Shown here piece after piece: positions 13,776 to 24,316 of a stretch of 64,000 bases of DNA; position 1 is the first letter of the stretch; every line of letters starts with the position of its first letter. A program made the translations under genes and the position numbers. This DNA is from Bagarius yarrelli (taxonomy: Eukaryota; Chordata; Actinopteri; Siluriformes; Sisoridae): assembly GCA_005784505.1 (NCBI GenBank), contig VCAZ01000049.1, positions 1,665,001 to 1,729,000 of the forward strand. Direction: 5' to 3'. The notes under the pieces are model-generated. The model did not search any database. It was not told the DNA's origin and saw nothing but the letters and a program-made list of their open reading frames with translations.

Positions 13776-16700
13776 AACACACACAATGATGATATTCTGC
13801 ATGTCCAAATGTGTAATTTAAGACTCCATGGACAAGCAAGCAATCAAATATGAATTGTCCTATATAAACAGTGCCTCAATGTATAATATAATATAATATA
13901 ATATAATATAATATAATATAATATAACATAATATAATATAATATAATATAATATAATATAATAATATATAATTGAGCACTACATAATTATTGTGACAGCT
14001 TTCAGACTTTTATTTATGTGTCAGCTTATACTTAGACAACATAGACTTTCCCATAAGACCTCTTGCTCTTTTAGGTTCCAAGTCATTAGCCTCCTGCAGC
14101 AGTCCTTCTAAAACACCACTGTGGTCATTTATCAAATATCCATTTGGCTGCTCGATTCTCTCTCTCTCTCTCTCTGACTGATATTCTCTCTAAGACTATG
14201 TGTGACATATGCTGTGTCCCTGCCATTCTGCCCCAAGCCTTACTGCTCATCTTTTTTACCTCAGGCTCTCTGTAAAACAGGTGCCTGAAAAAACATAGGT
14301 ATAATAAGTGTTTTAAATGTGTTGGGTTTTTTTTTCTTTTTTAAAAAATTACTTCCTTTACTGCCCTTTTTTGCTTTCTATTAAATCAATTAAAAAACAA
14401 ATCAATAAAATCTATTGAAAAAATATCAATAAAATGCAATCGGCATATTGTAACAGAAAACTATCAATGATAGAGGTGATTACTATTCTACCGCTATCAT
14501 CAATACTATCCAACTCTGTAAAAGAAAATTTTAAAATTAAACTTGTAATTTAAATTTAAAAACGAATAACAATTAGGAAAATAATTTACATTTACAGCAT
14601 TTGGTAGACGCCTTTATCCAGACCTACTTACATCTATTATATATTTTATTTTTACAGCTAAGCAATTGGGGTTTAAGGGCCTTGCTCAGGGACCCAACAG
14701 GCACTGGGAATCGGACCCTAATCTTGCAATTTGCAATCCAACACCTTAACCATTGCGTTACCATAGCCTATGAATGATAAATCCCTTATTCCTAAAGACC
14801 TTCCCATGACGGAAACCTTCTTGCTGTAGATTTATATTTCTGTTATAATGTGATGATTTCTTTACTTTTCAAGAACGTAAAATAACTGCCTTCTCAAAGA
14901 AATCTAAACGATATTAACAGTTTATTCCATCTAAAATGTGTACATATAAACAAAAAAATTAAAACACAAGCACTACTTTAAGATGATTGATTAAGTCCGT
15001 AGTATTAATATTATCAAGTACTGCAGAATATTTATAATCACCCTGATTTTAAAGTCTTTTTTTTAAGTATGGGATGCAGACAGAGAATAGAGCAAGCCAA
15101 ATTCAAGCCAAAATCATACTTTCAAAATTCTGATTCTAAAGTACCACCAGTTTGTACTGTACCACTGCTGCTGTGTTCTTTACACTAAAAAAAATCATAT
15201 ACCACATATACTAACTGCAACAAAGTACCCTATACCTACTTAGCACTAAAACTGGCATAATACAAATATCTGCAATATGTGCCTGTAGTTCACCTGTTGA
15301 TCCAAGCATAGCACACTTACCTGAGCAGGGTTTGAGAAAAGTATTTCAGTGTGTTTGCAATGTCTGTCCCAGACGGCACAGGGTAAATATTGTGTAGCAC
15401 ACGGTTGTGATACTCTTGCAAGTATCGAATCTTAGAAGCAACTAAACACAAAGCAAAATGATACATAATCAACAGCAAGCAAGGCCTCAGAGTACTTGCT
15501 GAGAACTAAAGTACATCATTGGGGCTACAAATCAGACAAATCTGCTGCTTTAAAATACACTTTGCATTACAAGGATATACACACAGTGATGTACAGGGGC
15601 AGTTCTAAACCCTTTTAGGGGGACTTTGAACCCCTGTCTGTCATTTAAGCCTCACTAAAACTATCAACTATCAAACTACCAAATTAATTGTGAGTATAAT
15701 TGTTACATTTTATTTTATTCAGTGTGTACCGTGTCCATGAAAATTTACCATCCCAAATAAGTTATCCATATGCAGAGCCCAGCACAGCATGTGGTAATAA
15801 GTTGTGAGAAGGATGAATACTCTATACTGTAATTAATAATCATTAACACGCTTTGCAAACTGAAGCAATCCTGTGTTTGGTTGACTGTCATAAAATAATA
15901 CTATAAAATAATATCAATAATACTATAAATAATAGCATTCTTGAATACAAAATCTTTTTTTTTTCATTTAGCTAGCTAACAGTAATACTGCTTAATGATA
16001 ATAATGAGATAGTGACCAACAGTAGCAAGGGTTAATACCCCAAAAAAAGAAATTGTAGAAAAGCCCCTGGTAAGGAACAAAACATATCGAGAGTATAAAG
16101 ACTCCTACAACACAAAAGGCATAGAAATTCAAAATGTATATGACATACAAATCTGACACAAAATAGAAAACAAACAGAAGTTCCGGAAGAATCAACAATT
16201 TTAGTTGATGTTAACTAAATCTGTTTGTTTTTGAAACAAACGAGTACAAGTGTTATGCAACAAAAACATTTACATTTACAGCATTTGGCAGACGCCCTTA
16301 TTCAGAGCGACTTACATTTATCTCTTATAGAGATAAAGAAATTGGTGGTGGCTTGTTGATCCCTGGCCTTTCTGGTAGCAGTCCAACACCTTAACCACTA
16401 AGCCACCACTTCCCCACTAACGTAGCAAGCATATTATGCATGCATAGTGTATAATATCGGAATACTAGTGAAAGAAGGATGTTTTCTGGAGTTCTGAAAA
16501 AAACTCACTGAATTCAGCTTCAAACCCTTGCCAAGCTCTGACATTTAAATTTAGTTTGTTGGCAAAATGCAAAACTGTGGGCTTTCTGTTTCATCCCCTT
16601 TTATAGACGCCGAAATGTTTTCAAGTTATTAAATAAAGAACATTATTAGAGATGTCATAATCACTATTTATCTATAAAAGTGAACAACTGCAAGTAAAGT

Positions 16701-17459
16701 AAATCAAGTAAATGAAACATGAAATGTCTAGAAAAAACTTTATATATTTATATTTATTGTGGTATCCTGAAATGCAAAAATGCACAAATAATATACTTTT
16801 ATTGCTCAATTTTATTCCACTTGAATAATACTTATCGGATGAGCTAATCCTATGCCATTAAACATTTTATTAATTATTAGTGTCTTTTTAGTGTTACGGC
16901 CATTTTGGGGCATTACAATCCTGTAAGTTATGTTCAGTAAATATTCCGTTTGTTCTATCCAACTTGCACAAGTGACCTTTAGAGTGTGGACTGTCAGATC
17001 AGCAGTGAACCGTAGGTAGTTGTTGCTATTCCTCTTTTACAGTGAACCATACTAATGTGGATAAAATCTCTTCAAGCACTCATGTTCTGACATTCATAAT
17101 CCATGATGTTGATTCAAGTATCTCATACAACCCCAAAAAAGAACAGAAAAGAGAGATGTTCGTTGTTTAATGCAGCTTACTTTGAAGTATCCTTATGTTT
17201 GCTGATGAGTCTTAACATCCAGTTGTGCTACACTTGTTAATTCAGATCTATAGAAAAGAATATAGACCCCCTTACTGCAACATGCAGAAGGTTCACATTT
17301 AGCTTTTTTACCAGTCATTTTTTAGAAGTATCTTTTTCACTTCGACCTTGAGAAATGCCCGTCTTGCCCACATCTTTTTTATAAGCCATCACCTGATTTT
17401 CCTTCCTTTATGTCTTCATGTCCTGCAGGCTTGAGGACGTGTTGCAACGTGCCATAGCA

Positions 17460-17492
<33 letters not shown>

Positions 17493-17640
17493 ATGGTTTC
17501 TCTCTCTCTCTCTTTCTCTCTCATCACGAAGGGCAGCTACGTTACACACATCCTACATTCAACAATGACCAGCACGGCGGCGTGAAATAAAACATGAACG
17601 GGTGCCCAATATACTTACACTGTTCTGCCTTCGTAGACAT
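1..17640 (-). CDS. unc79: UNC79, NALCN sodium-leak channel complex subunit (5' half, partial)
   Basis: UNC79 is a large neuronal protein that joins UNC80 and NALCN in the sodium-leak channel complex at the plasma membrane. The window holds 24 coding exons, all in phase with GT/AG borders: 17619-17640, 15321-15441, 12149-12462, 11523-11693, 10819-10914, 10661-10716, 10442-10571, 9920-9984, 9184-9272, 8790-8830, 8442-8470, 6519-6748, 5849-6020, 5237-5467, 4947-5137, 4093-4216, 3439-3579, 2859-3074, 2542-2769, 2295-2427, 2050-2129, 1816-1964, 1463-1620 and 177 to beyond position 1. The chain gives 3364 nt, about 1121 codons with no stop, under half of the roughly 2600-residue vertebrate protein. 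The start MSTKAEQ and stretches such as FLHKDIIEYLSTSFLPMA, EVGSLVEKLKPQFVTKWLK and NSVFQAPWGGSHTCQKDEKA are diagnostic. The start codon is chosen by family match. A Ser/Pro/Phe/Arg-rich low-complexity stretch lies in 2859-3074. No broken exon was found. Identity is very sure; individual borders are hand-called. Confidence 0.96.
1257..1289. repeat. (AC)n microsatellite
   Basis: Short imperfect CA repeat in an unc79 intron; the surrounding intron (178-1462) is otherwise unique AT-rich sequence with nothing recognisable. Confidence 0.85.
6247..6302. repeat. (TA)n microsatellite
   Basis: TA dinucleotide tract interrupted once by a GC step, in an unc79 intron. It is followed by further AT-only sequence to about 6360. 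Confidence 0.9.
6749..8441. other. unc79 intron, unique AT-rich
   Basis: A 1.7-kb intron between the 230-nt exon and the 29-nt exon of unc79. It is AT-rich, with a short GA-rich run near 6778-6820. I see no coding exon, RNA gene or recognisable repeat in it. Confidence 0.6.
9797..9819. repeat. (GT)n microsatellite
   Basis: Short GT repeat in the 9273-9919 intron of unc79. The same intron holds a GC-richer block at about 9535-9690, which is reported as a finding. Confidence 0.85.
12950..12973 (+). repeat. poly-A run
   Basis: Uninterrupted run of about 23 A inside unc79 intron 2. It could be the tail of an old retroposed copy, but no target duplication or body was recognised. Confidence 0.8.
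13755..13792. repeat. (CA)n microsatellite
   Basis: CA repeat with one AA interruption in unc79 intron 2. Confidence 0.85.
13880..13972. repeat. (ATAAT)n pentanucleotide satellite
   Basis: About 18 tandem copies of a five-base AT-only unit (ataat in register), with one C substitution near 13927. It is longer and of a different unit size from the other simple repeats here. Confidence 0.9.
14586..14766 (+). repeat. Dispersed SINE-like repeat, copy A
   Basis: Contains the block 'cagcatttggtagacgcc', then 'ttatccag', 'gacctacttacat', a T-rich segment, 'agcaattggggtttaaggg', 'cttgctcagg', 'cccaacag' and 'caacaccttaaccattgcg'. The same ordered blocks recur at 16267, 18332 and 27655. The ending, 'ttaaccattacgctaccac' in consensus, is typical of an abundant teleost repeat. 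Family name not assigned. Confidence 0.8.
16267..16414 (+). repeat. Dispersed SINE-like repeat, copy B
   Basis: Best-preserved 5' block of the family: 'cagcatttggcagacgccc' followed by 'ttattcagagcgacttacat'. It ends with 'ccaacaccttaaccactaag' and 'ccaccacttcccc'. The middle segment with 'cttgctcagg' is deleted relative to copy A. Confidence 0.85.
17459..17525. repeat. (CT)n tract
   Basis: Imperfect CT repeat about 100 bp downstream of the first unc79 coding exon (first intron), close to the presumed promoter. Confidence 0.85.
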
Positions 17641-18060
17641 GCTGAAACCTCGGAGAGAATCATAGAGGAGTCACTGTGGAGATGTGATTTAACCCTGCGG
17701 TGCTTGCGGTCTTCCCCCCCACCACCCTCAGTATTGAAAAAGTGAGCGGAGCCCCCCTTGCGCTCCGACTCGCTCAGGTTATACCACTATTACCACAGCA
17801 TCTCCAAACGGCATCCGTTAACCGAAATAGAGTCAAAATATCTTCTCTCACTGAAGCAGTCTGTCGTTTCCTGAAGTCTTCTTATCTTTAAGGCAGCCTG
17901 AATGGTCTTTCCGTATTTATGGTATTTGCGGTAAAAATCAACAAAAGGTAGGCTGGTCTACCCGACTCACCTTTGTACCGCGAATGGACTATTCCGTGTC
18001 GAACATTTCCATTGATAATATTAATTTCTGGCGACTATGACGTTGATGAGATTTCATGTC
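17641..18060 (-). promoter_or_regulatory. unc79 5' UTR and presumed promoter region
   Basis: The 420 bp upstream of the unc79 start codon contain several CpGs and fewer repeats than the flanks, as expected of a transcription start region. No TATA box at a convincing distance was found. The exact start site cannot be read from sequence. Confidence 0.35.
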
Positions 18061-18331
18061 TTTAAGGATTGTTCTTTCTCTTGAAAATAAAACAATGGAT
18101 GGATGAAACTGCTGGTTGCTCTTATAATAGATTTCCTGAGCTGAAGCTGCAACAGTTGGTTTGTGGGAAATTATTTTAAGATGTAGATTTGAGCTAATCC
18201 TAAGCTATATTTTTTGATTGCATATGATTATTCATATTATAATTTATTTCTACATGTAATTTTAGAAATTCAGGTATGTTTCAGATGCAAACTCAGGTAT
18301 CATGTACTTTAAATCAAATTTTTGAGAAGTT

Positions 18332-18505
18332 GGTCATTTACATTATTTGGCAGACACCCTTATCCAGAGTGACTTACATTTATTTTTTTCGTTTTTTATA
18401 CAACTGAGCAATTGGGGTTAGGGGCCTTGATCAGGGGGCCCAGCGGTGGTAATTGGTTGTGTTGGGAATCAAAGACCGAAACCATTACGCTACCACTTCC
18501 TACCA
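18332..18505 (+). repeat. Dispersed SINE-like repeat, copy C
   Basis: Degenerate copy: 'tttggcagacacccttatcc', 'agagtgacttacatttat', 'gagcaattggggtta', 'ccttgatcagggggcccag', 'gaaaccattacgctaccac'. It lies between unc79 and the COX8 gene. Confidence 0.8.
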
Positions 18506-18734
18506 ACATGTGTTATTCATCTTAGACTATACTTCATTATTGTTTTTTATAATTTTAACACAAGCTGTACCTACTAACTACAGCACAGTGTCCAACCAAG
18601 AGTGTACAATATATTCCAATCGACATATTCTGTTTTTTCTTATAACTATTTGGTGCTTTGGTGCTTCAATGAGCAAACAAATAACTTCAGGTAACATCTA
18701 GAAATATCACAAAAGATTTCAGGATGTTTTCATT

Positions 18735-18925
18735 TTTAGAATGAGATACTGTGCTCACATGGAAGGATGGTTAGAAAAATCATTTCTCCGAAAAGAATAT
18801 GGAAGCATGACCTAGATTTTCAAATTTGCATCTAAAAAAACAACAAATGTTCTTCAACATAATTATTTGGACTGATGAGACTAAAGAGAAGATCATTATG
18901 CACTACACCATGTTAGACAATGTTC
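18735..18925 (+). mobile_element. Tc1-like transposon remnant
   Basis: A degraded stretch whose forward translation holds fragments typical of fish Tc1 transposases: 'tttcaaatttgcatct' and then 'tggactgatgagactaaa' (W-T-D-E-T-K, at the second catalytic Asp region), followed by sequence corresponding to a 'cataatgcacagcaccatg' type segment. Frame is broken and both ends are missing. It is a molecular fossil, recognised from memory rather than by a search. Confidence 0.55.
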
Positions 18926-19086
18926 GATTACTTTCAAGAAATACTGACATGGTTGATGAGGACCACATGAGTGTAATTAAAAAAGCGAACATTACTTTGT
19001 AATGCATATTTCCATTTTTTATATCTATTGGATACACAATAACAAAACAAAAACAACACTAGATTTTGTCATGCGAAACACTGCAT

Positions 19087-19092
19087 TTTATT
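19087..19092 (-). terminator. Candidate poly-A signal of the COX8 gene
   Basis: AATAAA on the minus strand, 62-67 bases beyond the stop codon at 19154; the distance fits a short 3' UTR. Confidence 0.6.
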
Positions 19093-19153
19093 GCAGCAAT
19101 CATAATGCTAACTGATGTTAGGCGAGTGATGTATCAAGTCCATAAGGTCACAC

Positions 19154-20135
19154 TTATGAAGGCGGTGTTTGCCGGTATACTGGGATGTGATACATTATCC
19201 AACCAGCAGGGACCAGGAGACCAAGAGCAAAGATGGACATGGTGAACAAGGTTTGCTGTGGGGAAAAAGGAGGGGAGGGTAAGAAATTAAACATTTTGCT
19301 GGTTATTGCATGTACTGTTTATTGTTCTCCCAACCCTGTTTACAAGTATGAGATTTGTTAATGCACATGAATGCATGAAGTTATTTTAAAAGAAAATAGA
19401 GTGAAACATTTCTTCAACATTTTTAAAAATAATTAAGGTAATTTATCAATTAAATAATACATCTTAATTTAGAAGGTCCAAATGACACTATATGTTTTTA
19501 TCAGCTAGGAAAAATGTCAAATGTTTATAAACAGTTTCTAAAACGATTAAACAAAATCTCTTTGTAAAAAAAAAAATGATATTGGGCAACAGGAGCTACT
19601 CTCATAATTAGTAAATCGCAAATAAAGGAACTCTTGATCCGAGACAGCTGCCACTAAATGTTGTCTATTAAGCATAAAGAATAATTTTGATTTTATTTTT
19701 TCTATTATGGTTAATTTATATCTTGTTATTTAGTCAAGTTTGGTGTGTGTGTGTGTGTCTGTGTTTTGTGGGACATGGTTTTTATAGCTGCAGACCACAG
19801 GACTGCCAACAGTCTAAAAGTCTATTTGTATTACGGCAATAACCTTAAGCAACCCTTGACCAACCCAAATAATTTATTAAGCCTTTACATCATTATACTA
19901 TATCCAATATATTTACTATATAAAAGGTGTTTATATTATTCATTCTGCTACAAAAAACTGTTTCTGTAACCATAACATTGCAGACATGCAAAAATATGGA
20001 AATTTTAATATAAATAGTTACCCCAGGTCTGATTTTTTCCTTGGGTGGCTTGCAGTAGATTTTTGATCTGTGATCTTGTTTGGCCAGTCTCACTCGCAGC
20101 GCAGCCCTGACCTGTCCTTGTAGGCCTGGAAACAT
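19154..20135 (-). CDS. cox8: Cytochrome c oxidase subunit 8 (COX8C-position copy)
   Basis: Small single-span subunit of respiratory complex IV in the inner mitochondrial membrane. Two coding exons, 20022-20135 and 19154-19255, join in phase 0 to give 71 residues, the usual COX8 length. Residues 1-25 form a basic amphipathic presequence. The segment KPPKEKIRPG precedes the membrane helix, which ends in the hallmark PAGWI followed by a short tail at YHIPVY. An in-frame upstream ATG (20231) exists, but the ATG at 20135 gives the family length. On the minus strand an AATAAA (19087-19092) lies about 60 bases past the stop. The gene sits just upstream of unc79 on the same strand, matching the place of COX8C beside human UNC79. 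Paralogue assignment (8a, 8b or 8c) rests on this position only. Confidence 0.88.
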
Positions 20136-20689
20136 TTTGTTGATGCTAATTCTTTGGAGTAATGTGTGCACCCAGAAAGGTCCTGAATGGTTTATGTGTG
20201 TGAACCACAAGCATGACTTGGAAGAATACACATCCTGTTTAAAATCAAAAATCTCAGGCTTTAAGCTAGCATCAGGGAGGAGTCTTTACTCCTGTGCTGT
20301 GGTCACAACCCAAAGCACAGCTGTATTCACTGTCTCAAAGGAAATACTAAAAATAGCTTTCCTTCATATTCATGTTTTCCATAGAAAACGCTATCACATC
20401 AATAAATTAAGAATTATAATCTAAATGCGATAGCCTGGGTCAGTTAAAGATCCAGCTGAACTTTAACGACTAGGTTTAGTCAGAGTATGCAGAGCAAAAA
20501 AATAATGCCCATTATGTAGAGTAGCTGGTATTTGTGTTCTTTACAGACAGAATTCATAATGTTACTATGACAGATGGCCCTTGAGAAATAATTGTTAACA
20601 CTGTGGATACTACTCAATTCATTTTTTCAGCATTATGTTCATAGGCATGTGTGTAAAAGTAAAGTGGATGTTTAGACTTCATCTATTGT

Positions 20690-20992
20690 CTATACTCACT
20701 TATTCCTAATCAGGGTCACAGAAATCTATCCCAGCTGTCAAAAGGCAGGGGCCACCCTGCAGGTCATAAGGTCCATCACAGGGCCACATACAGACAAACA
20801 ACCACACACACTTATTCTCACTCCTGTGGGCAATTTAGAATCACCAATCAACCTAACATTTTTTGGGCTGTGGGAGGAAACCGTAGTACCCGGGGTACAC
20901 CCACACATGCACAGGGAGAACAAGGATATGAACTTGGGACCTTGTTGCTGTGAGGCAACAGTGTTAACCACTAAGACACCATGCTGCCCCTT
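20690..20992 (+). repeat. Dispersed teleost repeat with long conserved tail
   Basis: Ordered blocks of a well-known fish repeat: 'tatcccagctgtcaaaaggc', 'ccatcacagggccacata', 'gggcaatttagaatcacca', 'ctgtgggaggaaaccg', 'agtacccgg', 'gggagaacaaggatatgaac', 'cttgttgctgtgaggcaaca' and 'gttaaccactaag'. The whole 300 bp is preserved with scattered substitutions. A fragment of the same start segment appears near 63460-63550. Class (SINE or LINE tail) not decided. Confidence 0.8.
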
Positions 20993-22175
20993 TGTAGACT
21001 TTATTGTCTATAGACTATAATGTAACAAAAACAAAACACAACTTTATGGACACTACTCTTTGAACAAAGCAGAATTTTACTGTGGTGCTGAAGGAGATTG
21101 TTGGCAAAAAACACGATGTACATGTCTTCCAGAAATCTGATAGAATCCAACCAAGATTATCAGAATAATTTTTTAAAAAGTGTTTCCGATCCCAGTTCCT
21201 GTGTGTGATGTCTGAGCTGAGATGAGTTGAGCCTATTGTGAACAGAACATTGTTAAACAATTTTCTTCTATTATAATTTTATAATATTAAGACATTAACG
21301 CGTAGTGGTAATTTGATGTGAATATCTGGTTATTTACATTTAATTACTCACTTGGTTTAAAGCTAATGAAAAAACAGCCTACAGTCGCCCCCATCTGAGT
21401 CACTGTATTATTACACTTTTTTTACAGTTGTGAAAAAAGGGGTAAATTCAGGTATGCCCTGACATCAGGATTTCCAATAGAGTAAAACACTAAAAGCAAT
21501 CTAGCCTCCCTCTCGTAGAATGTTACTTTGTCCCACTAATAAGTATGCCAATATTTTACTTACTGTGCTCTTATTCTATGTGTTATGATGCAACACAAGC
21601 AATGGATTCTTACCATTAATTACAATAAAAATAAAATGTAAAAAATAAATAAAATTGAAAAATGTTTCAATTATCTGCTATTAAAAAACATTACACATCT
21701 TACTTAGATCAGCTTTTCTAATGCGTAGTCAATTTTATTTTGTATGTTGTGTTTATACAATATTAAATTGAGGGTATAAGTAAAATCCTCAAGCAGAAAA
21801 AATGTGTCCCATATTCCCAGACCCGTCCTAAAATTATTTTATTCAGTTTTAACAGAATTGCACGAATAAACATTTTCCTTACACATTTAAATAGAAACCA
21901 CCTTAAGGATTTCTGAAACTTATAATGATTAGCATATAAATTAATTTTATAGCGTTACTATAACTCTCTTTAAAGAAACGTTTACCTATTTAATGATTTA
22001 TTACTTTCAGGATAACAATAATCTTTTGATTGAATTATTAAATTGGTACATTTTTATTTGATAAGATTTTATTTGATTTTATTTGAACTTAATAAAAAAT
22101 AATTAAGTTAAGTTAAAATTATTTAAAAAAAAAATTTTGTTTTTTTGCGGAGAATTAAAAATAACGAAACCTGTC
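20993..22175. other. Intergenic AT-rich stretch
   Basis: Sequence between the COX8 gene and the btbd7 start region. It is mostly unique and AT-rich, with low-complexity A/T runs near 21640 and 22060-22150. No exon or RNA gene was recognised. Confidence 0.5.
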
Positions 22176-22330
22176 TTTTGTCTTAGGGCGCCTCAAAATT
22201 CCTAAACGACCCCTAAACACTTACTCATCCCTATATAAATACACTATGTAGGGTGTAAAGTAACCTCATCTACACATTTGCTAGGGCACTAAATTGTCCA
22301 CTAGGGAACCATTCTGGACTAGGGACATTT
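22176..22330. repeat. Possible dispersed repeat next to btbd7 promoter
   Basis: Contains 'catccctatata', 'cactatgtagggtg' and 'tagggcactaaattg', blocks that resemble the ends of a common fish DNA-transposon family. Only about 150 bp, so the assignment is weak. Confidence 0.35.
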
Positions 22331-22429
22331 TACTTTTTTGTCAATGGAACGTGAATTTGTGGTTGCATTACTTATGTTTACCGCTGGGTGGAGACAGAAG
22401 ACACGGAAAACAGGGCTACATTGAGAGCT

Positions 22430-23120
22430 TGGTGGAGTCTCTGAAACGCAGTTCAGTAACGTCATTCGCCACCGCAGGCCACAACAACACGGAGCAGAGC
22501 GAGCAGGCAGAGGGAGATTTCCTGGAAAAAAAATCGCTTTCACATTAACGTGTTTACTTTAAACAGGAGAAAATGTACGAGAAATCAGGGTTGGGGTATC
22601 TGTGAGATTTGTTCAGATCGATATCCGAACCGTAAAGAAAGCTTGAAAGTATTTTTGTGTTTGTTGGAAGGAATCTGTAAACTTACGCGACAGACAGAGA
22701 AGAGAGAAAGACCGAGGAGGAAGAGGGTGTTACAGCTCCACAAACCGTTCAGCTGGAAGAAATATGAGTCAGTAATGAAAAGGTAATGGCTTTGTGTTTT
22801 TTAGCTTGTGTTAAACTTTCAGTCGGAACTCGTTTTCTGTGCTGAAAGCGTGCACACTTTCCGTATGTAACGCCGGAGGGGGGAAAACGCTTTATCGGCG
22901 TTTTTTGTAGCCGTAATGATTACATGTAGGTAACGTTATTCTGTAGCCGCTCATTGTTTTGCCAGGGTTCATCTCAATCAGATGCGTTTGAACGCGATAC
23001 AGTATCTCGATCCGAATTATTCGGCTGCAATTAAAAGAACCGCTTTGTTCGGATTCCGCACGAGCTCGGGCGTATCAGACAAAGCTATCCCGTTGACTGC
23101 TCTCTATTCTCCAGAGATCA
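22430..23120 (+). promoter_or_regulatory. btbd7 promoter / CpG-richer start region and putative non-coding exon 1
   Basis: Local rise in G+C and CpG compared with the AT-rich flanks. A candidate untranslated first exon ends at 22782, where 'aatgaaaag' is followed by a GT donor (gtaatg). Vertebrate BTBD7 has a leading non-coding exon, and the first coding exon here (34442-34671) begins with a good acceptor, so an upstream exon is required. The transcription start itself is inferred. Confidence 0.5.
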
Positions 23121-23306
23121 GGCATGCTGTGAACACTAACTCATCCTTTAATATCCTTCCGTGATACATTTATAACTACACATCTGATACATCTCATTTA
23201 CGCCTTATAACACCCCCAAAGTGTCCTGAAAGCGATGCACGATGTGCATTAAACCGCGCAGCATCCTGTTTCATGCACAGGTAGCCAAGCAGGTAGGTCC
23301 AGCCAG

Positions 23307-23328
23307 TGTGTGTGTGTGTGTGTGTGTT
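23307..23328. repeat. (GT)n microsatellite
   Basis: Short GT repeat about 0.5 kb past the putative first exon of btbd7. Confidence 0.85.
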
Positions 23329-23816
23329 CACTCTGTCACCTACTGGGAAATTTAACACCTGGATCATAAAACAGCTTTTTTGTTTATTTATTTATTTTTG
23401 CTTTGGTTTTATTTATTTATTTTTGCTTTGGTTACTAACCTTCAAATACACTTTATTTCCCATCTCCCAGAATGGAATATGATGCTACTGTGCAATTATG
23501 AAGAGGTCACGAGAATAAAAATAGAGGTGACTGATTTGGTGCCACCTGAGATCCTCATGTAACTTTGCCAAATGCTTGCCGACGGCTCTTCTTACCTGAG
23601 CCTACTTTTGCTGATGGGGTGAGATGTGTGGATTTGTCTTCCGCCTTCCACACGCTACTTCTATCCCTGCCTGCCCTGTTCTCTCTCAGACTCCACGTGG
23701 CCAGGCCTGTTTCCACACAGCTCTGTCTCTCAGTATCTTTAGATGAGCCTATGTTTATGTTGAATCCGTTGCTCAAAGCTCTAAAGGCTTATTCAAAAAT
23801 GTGACCGCAGTTGCAA

Positions 23817-24316
23817 TTTGGGCTGAACAATATTAAAAAATGGAATTGTTGCAAATGCGCATGTGCATATTGCAATGATTCGCAATAACTGAGCAATTTA
23901 ATACTTAATAAAAATAATGTATGGTCAAAGTTTTAGGTCAGTGCAGATAGTGAAATATGTGGCACGTGGATGTTAGTTGGGATAAGACGGTCGACAAACA
24001 GTAAAGCTTTTATAGCGAGCTAATCTTGATAAGCCCGAGGCACCCGCAGCTGCTGCTGAAGGTTTAGTGCCAAAACGAAGAAGCACCTCAAAAATATGGC
24101 AGTATTTTGGTTTAAAAGAGACGAACACATAAAAGTCCGCATAGAACATGTAAATCTCGAAACAAAGCTATGCTCAGAAAAAAAATCTTCAAACGCAGGC
24201 GAATGTCTTTAAAGAAACATATGCCGGTAAAATCATTTAAAATATTGTAACGAGTATTGCATTATATGGCATGCTATCGCATATTGCAGTTTTTTTTTCA
24301 ATATCATGCAACCCTA
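23817..24316 (+). mobile_element. hAT-like DNA transposon remnant with BED-finger fragment
   Basis: About 500 bp bounded by imperfect inverted termini: 'tgggctgaacaatatt' at the left and, at the right, the complement of 'agggttgcatgatattg'. Inside, near 24060-24135, the plus strand encodes a peptide that starts LVPKRRSTS and continues KIWQYFGLK. This is the usual entry to a BED zinc finger of hAT transposases. The rest of the transposase is missing or decayed, so the element is dead. Confidence 0.6.

Larger units (their letters stand above)
12463..15320. other. unc79 intron 2, repeat-bearing
   Basis: A 2.9-kb intron. It holds a poly-A run (12950-12973), a CA tract (13755-13792), a pentanucleotide satellite (13880-13972), a TC tract (14158-14178) and a dispersed SINE-like repeat (14586-14766). 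The rest is unique; no exon was recognised. Confidence 0.6.
15442..17618. other. unc79 intron 1
   Basis: Intron between the 22-nt first coding exon and the second. It carries one SINE-like copy (16267-16414) and a CT-rich tract (17459-17525). No other gene-like signal was seen. Confidence 0.6.

Noticed and set aside
20080..20424. 114-codon plus-strand open frame
   Set aside because: It is antisense to the first COX8 exon, which has family match and splice sites; the plus-strand peptide has no recognisable content.
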